Source: Massariosphaeria phaeospora (taxonomy: Eukaryota; Ascomycota; Dothideomycetes; Pleosporales). From it: a stretch of 64,000 nt of DNA. Each line of letters begins with the position of its first letter. The first letter of the stretch is position 1. Shown here in pieces: positions 42,709-51,308 of the stretch. The notes beneath the pieces were generated by a model. That model ran no database searches. It was not told the origin of the DNA and was given only the letters and a program-made list of their open reading frames with translations. The position numbers and the translations under genes are program-made. Location of the stretch: assembly GCA_011032825.1 (NCBI GenBank), contig JAADJZ010000002.1, forward strand, positions 2,356,001 through 2,420,000, in the 5' to 3' direction.

Positions 42709-43988
42709 ATCTCAGCGATCCAGGCTCGGAGCTCGGAGCCGGTCAGGTTCGCGGTGAGCCCCTGGCGGATGCGGGTGTTGCGGGCCAAATCGTACGTAGT
42801 CAGGCCGGGCATGGCCTTGTACCACACCTGGGTTGGGATCTGGTGGTGGAACAGGTAGCGCTTGAAGTGCTGCTCGTGGCGGGCGCCGTCGAAGACCAGC
42901 CAGTTGGTTTGCGGGTAGCCGAGGCCGTTGGAGAAGGAGAGGTTGAGGCCAAAGGCCACCTTGTTGATGAAGTCGTCGTTGTAGGCCTCGCGGCTCCCGT
43001 CGTAGTTGCTGGCGAAGAACACCCGCCGCTTGTCGTCGAGGAAGGTCCAGCTGGCGAAGTGGATGGTGTTGACGCGGCCCAGTCGACCGGCAGTGTAGAG
43101 GTGGCGGCCGCTCCAGTCGATGAGCCAGAGGATGGCGACGCTCAGCCAGCGGCGGAAGCGGCCTGGTTTGAGCGAGCCGATAGTGCTGTACTGGTTGGTC
43201 ACGTCGCGGTCCTCGGCCGCACTCAGCAGCTTGTTGCGCGCAATCGAGGGGACGGGGGCGAGCACCGGATCGTGGGTTTCGCGCCAGCGCAGCAGCAGGA
43301 CGAGGGCCGGCAGCGCGGGGACGAGCAGCGGCGCCAGGAGCGCGACGTACAGCGGCAGCCGCAGGAAGTCGCCCATGTGCGCCACCCGCTCGGCGACGGT
43401 GCGGGCGGGCGGCGGGGTCAGCGCGACGGTGCGGGCGGCGGCGAGCAAGACGGCGCGCAGCTGCTCGGGCGCGGCGGTAGGGTGGGCGAGACGGGCCTGT
43501 CGCAGGGCGTCGTGCAGCGCGGCCTCTTCGCGGACCTGGGCCATGGTGCGGCCGGGCCAGTTGGCGTAGGTGGCCGACGAGCGGATGCGGTGGGCGCGCA
43601 GCCAGGCGAGCAGGTCGGCGCGGGCGTGGGCGTCGAAGTCGCTGCAGTGGCCGAAGATGAGCAGCAGACCGGGGGTGGCGAGCTGGACGAGGTCGCGCAG
43701 CAGCCCGTCGGCGGTGCCGTCGCAGTCGGCGACGAAGGCCAGACGCAGCGGCTCCGCGGCGGACAGCTGGCGGGCGAGCTGGAGCTGCTGGCGGTCGGGC
43801 AGCGAGGGGTCGTCGAGCACCACGAAGCGGGCGACGTGGAGGCTGGCGATGCGGCCAAACGGCAGCAGCGCGTTGGCGGGGTCGGCGGTGCCCGGGGCCG
43901 CGTTCATCGAGGCAAGCACGCCCGCCAGCGCCTCCACTGCGCCCGAGCGCACCGGCGCGGCGACGAAGACGTGGGACTGGCCGGCCAT
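42705..43988 (-). CDS. Membrane-anchored protein with possible DyP/chlorite-dismutase-like C-terminus
   Basis: 427 residues, intronless, GC-rich, directly upstream of and overlapping the DyP gene. The N-terminal third is Ala/Leu-rich with LHVARFVVLDDPSL and ATPGLLLIFGHCSDFD. A membrane segment follows (LPLYVALLAPLLVPALPALV). The C-terminal half holds RVNTIHFASWTFLDDKRRVF, FFASNYDGSREAYNDDFINK and NGLGYPQTNWLVFDGARHE, a pattern seen in uncharacterised bacterial proteins encoded near heme peroxidases; the IHFA..FLDD..R.FF.SNYDGS core looks like a ferredoxin-like fold of the DyP/chlorite-dismutase type. Role unknown; it may pass substrate or peroxide to the DyP enzyme at a membrane. The fold and role are inference; the overlap with DyP is seen directly. 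Confidence 0.75.
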   Translation of the reverse strand: MAGQSHVFVAAPVRSGAVEALAGVLASMNAAPGTADPANALLPFGRIASLHVARFVVLDDPSLPDRQQLQLARQLSAAEPLRLAFVADCDGTADGLLRDLVQLATPGLLLIFGHCSDFDAHARADLLAWLRAHRIRSSATYANWPGRTMAQVREEAALHDALRQARLAHPTAAPEQLRAVLLAAARTVALTPPPARTVAERVAHMGDFLRLPLYVALLAPLLVPALPALVLLLRWRETHDPVLAPVPSIARNKLLSAAEDRDVTNQYSTIGSLKPGRFRRWLSVAILWLIDWSGRHLYTAGRLGRVNTIHFASWTFLDDKRRVFFASNYDGSREAYNDDFINKVAFGLNLSFSNGLGYPQTNWLVFDGARHEQHFKRYLFHHQIPTQVWYKAMPGLTTYDLARNTRIRQGLTANLTGSELRAWIAEI

Positions 43989-44723
43989 GGCTGGCTGCTT
44001 TGGTTCAGGGAGTTGGGCGGGAGTTGCCGAGAGGGATAGAGCGGTTCGAACCAGCTGCTACTTCTATGGGACCAGGACGACCGCTGAAGCCCCCGCTGCT
44101 TTATGCTTGCCAGCTTAGAAGACGGCATGGCCCAGGTCTTTCGCGGGCATCGCGTGTGCAGCTATCGCATTGGCGGGGCCATTGGGTGGCGGCTTGTTCA
44201 ACGTCCTCGGGCATGTCAGCTGGCTTTTGGCCCTCAACCACTTTCACATTTCAATTCCTGGAAGAAGCCGGCTGCCCAATCAGAGTTGGATGCGGCGCGT
44301 CGAACACGGTCCAGATTGCGTGATAACGGTCCAGCCGCAGCCTAGCTCCTCACTCCGCAAGGACGCATCAGCATTCACAGCAGGACTGATATGGTGCCGT
44401 TGTGGATGCTCTTCAGCTCTGATGCCACCTAGTGTATATGTTAGAACATCCAGCCGAACCAACGAAACCGCCGCATCTAGCGAAACAAATCCAGCCGACG
44501 CAGCCCCGAGTAACTGCACGTGTAGCTTGTTGTTCGTCCGACATCAAGAGTGAGCGAACGCCATGGGCTGAGCTCATGCAGCTGGTGTCGACGAACAGGC
44601 AAAACATCACTGAGCCCGTGTAGCTGGTGCCGACAAACCAGCAAAACACCAACATCAACCCCCTCATCCTCACCACCAGTTGTCCCCTCTCCCTCCTCTT
44701 CAGGAATCAGACAAACCCCCACA
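43989..44723. other. Divergent intergenic region of the peroxidase cluster
   Basis: Separates the minus-strand pair from the plus-strand 143-residue gene. Less GC-rich than the genes on either side and without bacterial promoter motifs I can recognise; it may serve as a two-way fungal promoter. Confidence 0.4.
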
Positions 44724-45155
44724 ATGACCTACACCCCCGAAAACCTCCTCACCATGTCCTCCTCCTCCCTCGCCACGCTCTTCTCCCACGCCCCCGCCGG
44801 CCCCATCCCCAACGGCTCCGCGCAAGGCACCGCCATCGTCGCGCCGGGCACCGCCTTCACTTCCGACATCGCCGCCTTCATCAACATCTTCGCCTGGCAG
44901 GGCAAGATCTTCAACGCCGAGAAGATGGCGCTGGTGAACAACATCACCGTGTTCGGCCTCGATGCCATCCTCGCGCACATCTCGCGCGGGCCGAGCTGGA
45001 TAGACGGCAAGGAGTGCATTGTCCTTGATTACTCGCAGACGTCGGTTGTGGCGCATTGGGTGCGCGATGAGATGCGCTGCATTGGGCCGGGGGTTTATCT
45101 AGGGAGGGTGTTTTGGAAGGAGAGGCATCTTATTTATTTTTCGCTGAGGTTCTGA
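44724..45155 (+). CDS. Bacterial-type small protein, 143 residues
   Basis: Intronless GC-rich gene; ATG 44724 in context ACAATGA (an in-frame upstream extension is Ser/Pro filler). Features: HAPAGPIPNG near residue 20, a TAIVAPGTAF strand, AFINIFAWQGKIFN, NITVFGLDAILAHISRGPSW, ECIVLDYSQTSVVAHWVRDE and PGVYLGRVFWKERHLIYF. This order of segments is what I recall from a family of uncharacterised bacterial proteins, often near lipid-oxidation or peroxidase genes. It lies head to head with the DyP operon and shares its composition, so I infer it came with it. Biochemical role unknown. Confidence 0.65.
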   Translation: MTYTPENLLTMSSSSLATLFSHAPAGPIPNGSAQGTAIVAPGTAFTSDIAAFINIFAWQGKIFNAEKMALVNNITVFGLDAILAHISRGPSWIDGKECIVLDYSQTSVVAHWVRDEMRCIGPGVYLGRVFWKERHLIYFSLRF

Positions 45156-45500
45156 GCCGGGGCGCTGGGCCATGGCCGGTACTACGGGGAGCTGGTGGAG
45201 GGAGAGCGAGATCCTGTTGTGGACTATTGTTCTGTAGGCAAGAACTTGCTCAAGAAGGTTGTCGCGGAAAGCGAGTTCGGGACATGTATATTCAGAAGAG
45301 AATCAACTCTGAACACGCAACGTAATGAATAATTAACGGTATATACGCTTCCAGCCCCCGGGATAGTTCCAACATGTCAATCTCAGGCCAACGCCCCATC
45401 AAGCTTACAAGGCATTTGTCTCTATCCCAGCGTACTGTTCAGATGCCGCTAGCTTCTCCCACAGTGCAAAAATACTCTCACTCTTCGCGATGACTGGTCC

Positions 45501-45525
45501 CAGTTCAGTTCAGTTCAGTTCAGTT
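45501..45525. repeat. (CAGTT)5 microsatellite
   Basis: Five perfect tandem copies of CAGTT. Confidence 0.95.
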
Positions 45526-46094
45526 CGGGAGAGTGTCTAGCCAGGACATCTTATATTTCCTCGTCGTGCACTGCACCCAATGAAACCCTTCTGACCTGTA
45601 AGTAAGTCTCCGCGTCCCACTACAAAGCAATAAACCCGTCACTCTTTAGTCTTCTTACTCGACGCCATGAGGATGAAGATGTGAAATGCAGTATCTATCA
45701 CTGAGGCCAAAGCCTTCTAGGCGCAGCGGAGCCTTGAGATTTTGGAGAAAATCCGGGTAGTTGTTGTTGGTGATGGCGCCAGGGTCGTTGCCATTGTCTA
45801 GCGGTCATGTGACTAATTGTCTCCGGGTGGGAGGGGAATGTCGAAAGTCCTCATCACTCTAATCACTCAACGTCAGTTTTCGAAATATAACTTTCCAATA
45901 CACAAAACCTCGACCCGAACCATGCTCAGCGAGTAGACTGCCAGGGAGGTGACGTACAGATTCATGAACCACCCCGTCATGAATCTGGAACTGAATCTAG
46001 GCTGCGGCTAACAGGTTCAAAGATACCAGTAGATAAAACCCTTAGCTTTTCTCTTCATAAACCGCTCGCTGACTACACGAGGATCCGGCGTCCA

Positions 46095-46124
46095 CAGCTC
46101 AGCTCAGCTCAGCTCAGCTCAGCT
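46095..46124. repeat. (CAGCT)6 microsatellite
   Basis: Six perfect tandem copies of CAGCT; differs by one base per unit from the array 570 bases upstream. Confidence 0.95.
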
Positions 46125-46632
46125 CTTCGTCAGTAGGTCTTTAAGTATGCTGTCGAGGAAAGTTGCACCCAAAGCGCATGCCAGCACAGCCCATGCGCGG
46201 AAGTTCCGCCGAAGTTGAATTTGCCATGCGAGTTCCGCGCGTTCTGGAAACGCTGCTCTAGCAAGGATTCTTCGATTGCATTTCCGTATGCGGCCCCGGT
46301 CAGGTATGTATCATAGAGGCTTCAGGCCTGAAGCTCAACACGGAGAAATGAATGCAAGGTTCAAAGCTCCTACAATCGGAGGTAATCTGTGCCATGGAGC
46401 GTGTTTGTTGACGATCTTGAATAGTGAGATAAAAACGCGTTCGGCGAAAGACGGCCGGAACGAATATGACTCCATTGCCGTAATTGATCAGGATGTGAGA
46501 ATGAAGAACAGTGGATACGAAGTATTGAGTCCAACTCTTGTTACTGTATAAACCGGTTTGTCTCATCAACTTCGAGTAATCTCAGCCTGATCTAGAACCA
46601 CGGTAAAATAACGCTATAAGATAAACAGACAC

Positions 46633-46785
46633 GTGCAGCTAGGCAGCGAGGAGCTGTCCACAGCTAAGCATGCTGGATATGGTGGCTTACCCTTTTTGCA
46701 CCTGGACAACGCCTCGTTCGGCTAAATAACGCCATTTCTGATGTTGTGCAGCTAGGCAGTGAGCTGACCCTCAGCTGGGCATGCT
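46633..46785. repeat. Imperfect direct repeat pair
   Basis: GTGCAGCTAGGCAG followed by an AGCTG...CAGCT...GCATGCT pattern occurs at 46633-46674 and again at 46746-46785; both copies are preceded by AAATAACGC. A decayed tandem duplication of about 115 bases. Confidence 0.65.
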
Positions 46786-47160
46786 CACCTCATGCCGCGA
46801 AAGCAATGAGACATTTCTCAGATGTTCAAGCACAACAAGAACATGACGGTGTATAACAAAAACTCCAGGAGGGTGAAACAGACATTGTAAGAGCCTTCGA
46901 GTTGTTTTTAGTAAAGAGAACATTTGTTGTGTAAAGATATGATTGATCGGTAGAGCTTGCTTTGCCGAAGTAAGCCAGAGTGTCTTTTTTTCTTATTCAG
47001 CGTGAGGTGTGCTGAGTTTGGTGGCTTACTGTGCAGTAAGCTGAGTAGGTCTGAGGAAAAAAGCCTGCAGAGGCCCAAAAACGAGAAAGCTGAAAATCGA
47101 CCGAACATTATGAGGCCTCGGTCGTTATAGTTACTGCGCTCCAAAACACCGACACACACA

Positions 47161-47945
47161 ATGGTGTTCGCTACTCTATTCTCTTTCCTGAAGGGCATCG
47201 TCAGTTTCAGGTCGCGGGAACGAAGTCAAGAGATTTCCAAAACCCAGCAAATGGATCATGAGTATGTTCGAGGGAACATTGACAATCGAGGTCCTTGTCC
47301 TGGCCTGAATGCACTAGCGAACCAGGGATACATGTACGTTGGCCGTCTTCTCCAGGCCTTCATTTTCATGCTGACAGCCATATGTACAGACCCCGAGATG
47401 GGAAGACCATCAATATAGCCCAAGTCGAAACCGCGTTGATGGCCGGCCTTCACATGAGCAGCACCCTAGCATCCACCCTGGCCCGCACTCTCCGCCCCCT
47501 CTGTCGAGCCGACGGCACATTTGACCTGTACGACATGAGAAAGCACAATGTGATAGAGCACGACCGGTCCTTCACTCGCCTCGACTTTCGGCAAGGAGAC
47601 AACTACACGTTCCAGCCCGCCATGTTCCAAGCCCTTCTCGACGATGCCGCGGGCGGACCCATCACGATACGGACCCTGGCCAAGACTTACGCCCGCCGCA
47701 AAAAGGAGTGCAAGCGTTCTGGTGCCCCTCGCCTTTCCCTCAAGCTCTGGGGCGTCAACCTCATTCAAACTGTTTCTTTCTATCACACCGCAGCCATGAA
47801 CCCGCTTACTAAAGAAACAATGACGACCTTCTATGTAGAGGAGCGGTTCCCAGATGCGATACTGCAGAACCCGAAGAAACGTACTCTACTTGGCTTGATA
47901 TGGGATACAGTGGTTCTTTTGACCTACATTGTGTTCAAGACGTGA
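47161..47945 (+). CDS. Heme-thiolate peroxidase (chloroperoxidase family), two exons
   Basis: Peroxidase family 2. Exon 1 (47161-47333) and exon 2 (47390-47945) join in phase 2 over a 56-base intron (GTACGT...TACAG), giving 242 residues. The heme-thiolate motif is RGPCPGLNALANQGYIPRDG (Cys near residue 46 ligates iron) and the acid-base/cation motif is EHDRSFTRLD (Glu near 114). Family reactions are peroxide-dependent halogenation or oxygenation. N-terminal hydrophobic stretch (VFATLFSFLKGIVSF) and C-terminal membrane helix (LLGLIWDTVVLLTYIVF) suggest membrane attachment. Unlike its four GC-rich neighbours it is spliced and has ordinary fungal composition, so it is native, yet it uses the same co-substrate. 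Confidence 0.9.
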
Positions 47946-48202
47946 GGGTGCTTCAGGGATAGTAGTCGCAGATTGCGCAGCAGATATTTTCGTTCGAGTC
48001 CAGAATCAATTCCAGCTATGCCTAAACCAATCCAACTTCACATGGCTCCTTTCAATCCATCTTGACCAAGGTCGCCTGTGAAAAAGACGGCTATTCCGAT
48101 GTGGAGTCTGAGAGTTAATTGCCCATTGTGATTTGCAGTCGCACGTCAATATACCTGACTTCTATATAATAACTCCCTGGATAGGGATACTCAAAATGTT
48201 CC
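47946..48202. other. Intergenic
   Basis: Short gap between converging genes; nothing recognised. Confidence 0.5.
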
Positions 48203-48397
48203 TCAATCAGCCCTACTCGTCTTCAAAGCAAATTTTTCTGTGCTTCCTTTGCCCAAGTGTTCCATGATAGGTAGCATCACGTCCGTGGTCTGCTTCACCC
48301 AATTCCGGATTTCAACCGCGGACTGCTTGTACTGCTCTGGGATCCACACTCGCTGCTGATGGTCGGCGGCGTGTACTCGTTCCATGTAACAACACAT
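48203..48397 (-). CDS. Small ORF two bases after the catalase-like gene
   Basis: 64 residues from ATG 48397, only two bases past the stop of the catalase-like gene. The middle (YKQSAVEIRNWVKQTTDVML) is an amphipathic helix and the composition is less GC-rich than the gene upstream. It could be the last member of the transferred operon, a native exon fragment, or chance. No family recognised. Confidence 0.3.
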   Translation of the reverse strand: MCCYMERVHAADHQQRVWIPEQYKQSAVEIRNWVKQTTDVMLPIMEHLGKGSTEKFALKTSRAD

Positions 48398-48399
48398 GC

Positions 48400-49593
48400 C
48401 TACAGCGGCAACGGCGGGTCGAAGGTTTCGCTGCCGTCCGGCTCAACGTGCGGCGTGTCATTCATGTGCTGGCGCAACAGCGATAGCGCCTGGTAGATCT
48501 TGAGCCGTCCGCGGTTCTGGTTGCCCAGCGGGCGATGCGCCGGCAGGCAATGCCACGGGTTGATGGACAACCGGCTGGCGAAGGCGAGCTGGGCGTCAGT
48601 GTCGAAGCGCTGGCTTGGCAGTTCCAGCGTCGCGACAACCACGGGCGGGCTGTCGGGCGCGTCCCAGCGCACCGATGCATGCTCGACGGGCATGCGTTGC
48701 GCGTCACTCTGCAGTTGCAGCAACATCTCGAAGCGCGCAGGCCGCGCGGTGAGGGTGCGTGCCATGGCATCGCGCAAGTAGTTGTCTGAAGGGCGGCCTG
48801 GCAAACCAGGAATGCGGCTGCGAGTGGCGCCCACGGGCCGGAAGTGGTACTGCATGGCCTGGCCTTCGCCCAGCAGGTAGGGCACGCAGCCCCAGTACTC
48901 GGTCTCAAGCGGGCTCGTCTGCGTGCGCGACCAAAGGGCCTGCATCAGCGCATCGAGGAAATGGCCGCCGGGGCCGACGAAGTAGAACAGCGGCAAGCCA
49001 CGGGCGACGGCAGCTTGCAGCTTCGCGTTGGCGGTCAGGTCAGGCGTGGTGAAGACTGGGGTGCTGATGCCGGTGAAGTCCTGCGTGAAGCGCTCGTCGC
49101 GTAGCAGCTTGGGGCCCGGCACGCCCATGACCTTGACGCCGATGCTCAGCACGCCGACATCCTCGATATCAGGTGGCAGCGCTGGCCCGGGCCCGCTGAA
49201 GCGCACCCAGACTGGGTATCGGTGCGGCTGCTCGAAAAGGCCGTGGCGCAGGTTCTCTGGCAGGCCGTCGTGGATCACCAGCTCGCCGCGCACCACACCG
49301 TGGGTCTTTGTGTTGCCGCCGCGCTGCGCCGTGCCGGCATCATAGTGCGTGCGCAGGTACTGCGACATGTTGGCGATGATGTCGGCGATTAGTTCGTCCT
49401 CGCCCGCCAGGGGCTGCTCCTCCGCGAGCCCGAGTCCGTGGTCTGGGAGACGGGCACGGATTAGCGCCTGCACCAGGCGCGTGAGCGGCTCACGTGCAAT
49501 CGCGTCGACGAACGGACGGAAGAACGGATCGATGCGCCGCTCGATATACATGGCGCCGACGAAGAAATCGTGCAGGGCCCGTAGGGCGGCCAT
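48400..49593 (-). CDS. Catalase-family protein (y4iL/SrpA-like), bacterial type
   Basis: Heme protein of the small catalase-related family, 397 residues from ATG 49593. The open frame continues 45 codons upstream without an ATG, so a short spliced leader exon is possible. Signature segments: GNTKTHGVVRGELVIHDGLP (distal His of the TxHG motif), HRYPVWVRFSGPGP, DIEDVGVLSIGVKVMGVPG, QDFTGISTPVFTTPDL, EYWGCVPYLLGEGQAMQY and NPWHCLPAHRPLGNQNRGRL followed by Tyr (probable proximal ligand). Intronless and very GC-rich like the DyP pair. Members break down peroxides or use them on organic, often lipid, substrates. The chloroperoxidase-family gene lies 455 bases past its 3' end in opposite orientation. 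Confidence 0.88.
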   Translation of the reverse strand: MAALRALHDFFVGAMYIERRIDPFFRPFVDAIAREPLTRLVQALIRARLPDHGLGLAEEQPLAGEDELIADIIANMSQYLRTHYDAGTAQRGGNTKTHGVVRGELVIHDGLPENLRHGLFEQPHRYPVWVRFSGPGPALPPDIEDVGVLSIGVKVMGVPGPKLLRDERFTQDFTGISTPVFTTPDLTANAKLQAAVARGLPLFYFVGPGGHFLDALMQALWSRTQTSPLETEYWGCVPYLLGEGQAMQYHFRPVGATRSRIPGLPGRPSDNYLRDAMARTLTARPARFEMLLQLQSDAQRMPVEHASVRWDAPDSPPVVVATLELPSQRFDTDAQLAFASRLSINPWHCLPAHRPLGNQNRGRLKIYQALSLLRQHMNDTPHVEPDGSETFDPPLPL

Positions 49594-50430
49594 GTTGCGA
49601 CCGGGCGTGCGGCCGCGGAGGCGGAGGTGGAGGAGAGCTAGGGCTGTCGACGACGGGACGTGCCAGGCCTTCTCGTCTAGAACTGTGTCTTGCAAAGTGT
49701 TGAAAGTACGTACTCCGCAGAAGCTCAAAGGTCAGCGAGCTGAACACTAACGGAAATACTAATGGAAAGCGCGGGCTGAAATGTTCATCAGGACGAGGAA
49801 AGCGATTTCAGCTGGCCTAGAATCCACCCGTTTTCGTACTAGTGCTTCTCCATAGGCTTGGGATGTGAGCGCTGCTACCCCGCTCTCTACGAGTTGTCCT
49901 GCAAGCTTGTAGACGAAAGGTTTCCTGGCTGTCGCGTTTCGGGGTTTCTCGTACCGTTCGGCGCGGATAGGATAAGAGTCTGTAGTTGTTGTCGAGGGGG
50001 TAGACGTCGAGGAAGTAGAGGAGAGATCTCCAGGTGCGATGCTGCACCTGCTGGGTCGAGTAGTACTGCTTCCTCTGGTCGAACCGATCCACATCGCTTT
50101 TGTGTGAACTGTAGCCATCTATCATCTCGGTGTTAGCCGAGCAGAGGGCAGCTCGTCGTCGCCATTTCTGTACGGTTAGCCGCTAGTCGTGTCAGCAATG
50201 TGGACAATGAGTTTGGGAACTGCTGATGTGTCGTAAGGATTGGACCCTCTCTTTTTCCAAACCCGGTATTGCGTGTGGCAAGTTACTCAGAAAGAAAGCG
50301 TTCCAGTAGCAGGAGCTTCCGTGCAGTCTGGTTTATATCAGGAGAACCATGCTGACGGGAGTCAAAGAATACTGCAGCTTTACACGATCCTAAAGCCCCA
50401 CTCCACAAAGACAGTCGTCAAGCATGGCAG
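49594..50430. other. Intergenic
   Basis: No gene is supported; Ser/Thr-rich minus-strand frames upstream of the catalase-like gene could conceal a leader exon (see GTACGT near 49710 on the minus strand). Confidence 0.4.
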
Positions 50431-51308
50431 GTGGGAGCCTCGCAGTGCCTCGGTGAGCCAGTCGCCAAGCCGCCAAGCCGACCCCGCCGGGCCGATGTTT
50501 CCCCGCTAAAGCCGTTCGAAGGCGGCCACCATTTCCTCAACAGCATGGAGGATCTCCATCTCAACCACGACTTCATGCCGCCAATTGTGGACGAGTTCGT
50601 GAAAGCCAAGAAGGCAGCAATTCCAATCGCCGTTCCCGACACCACCATTGGTTATACTATATCCCACCAAGTTTCCACGCCAACACCCTTCCTTTCACCC
50701 TGGCCCAGGAGCGCGTCATCAACAATTCGTACGTCATTCCTTCAAGCTCCTGTTCTAGCTAACGTTATCCCTCCAGCTTGCTCGTGCATCCGCGAATGTA
50801 CTTCCCGTTTATGACAGGGCAGTGGAAGCGCTCCCAGAACCACACCCATGCTCTACCTCAGGGCGCGCGCGACGGTGCTGTCATTGTCAATTATCTCCGC
50901 TCGTTCTTCAAGGAAGCCAGAGGGGACAAAGTCGGCGAGCCAGGCGTGACCGAGACCTGCCACTTTTCTATCACCTTCGATGGCTGGCTGGTCATGGTTT
51001 GGGTGCACTGGTACGATGCTAAGTCTGGCGCATACAACATGGAATCGATTCTTGACGCTGCCGTCAACAACAAACTGTCCAACATTCCGTACCGGGCTTT
51101 CTTGCGGAACCTGCAGGATCACGCCATGGGCTCACGGCTGGAGACCCTCAAGGACGCCGTGGACCAACTGCGGGAACATACCCTCGCCGAACAGGCACAG
51201 TCGTCGAAGCCAGCGCGGGCAAAGAGAGCCAAAACAAGCACAGATGCAGTCACCGATCTGCTGATCTCACCTCCGTCTAGCACGACACCCCCACCACCAT
51301 CGGGTTGA
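50431..51308 (+). CDS. Fungal nuclease-like protein, splicing partly unresolved
   Basis: The 3' part is clear: the frame ending FHANTLPFTLAQERVINN joins over a 48-base intron (50729-50776, GTACGT...CTCCAG) in phase 2 to LLVHPRMYFPFMTGQWKRSQ, then ARDGAVIVNYLRSFF, TCHFSITFDGWLVMVWVHWY and a basic/Pro-rich tail ending at 51308. The layout (FMTGQWK, then a helix with ARDGA) resembles fungal PD-(D/E)XK-like proteins in which the core reads FLTCEFK; here Glu is replaced by Gln. The 5' frame (MEDLHLNHDFMPPIVDEF from 50545) is one base out of register, needing a frameshift or an intron such as 50595-50671. It may therefore be damaged. Confidence 0.5.

Larger units (their letters stand above)
45156..47160. 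other. Repeat-bearing intergenic region
   Basis: No gene is supported. It contains two pentanucleotide microsatellites (45501-45525 and 46095-46124), a 16-base perfect palindrome at 46319-46334 (GCTTCAGGCCTGAAGC), and an imperfect direct repeat at 46633-46674 and 46746-46785. Confidence 0.5.

Noticed and set aside
42843..44039. 398-residue open frame on the plus strand
   Set aside because: Antisense shadow of the GC-rich 427-residue gene; Gly/Val/Glu-biased and without domains.
41254..49593. Bacterial contamination as the source of the GC-rich genes
   Set aside because: The genes are scattered in both orientations among fungal introns, repeats and a spliced fungal peroxidase; a simple chimera would give one contiguous bacterial block. 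Read-level proof is still lacking.
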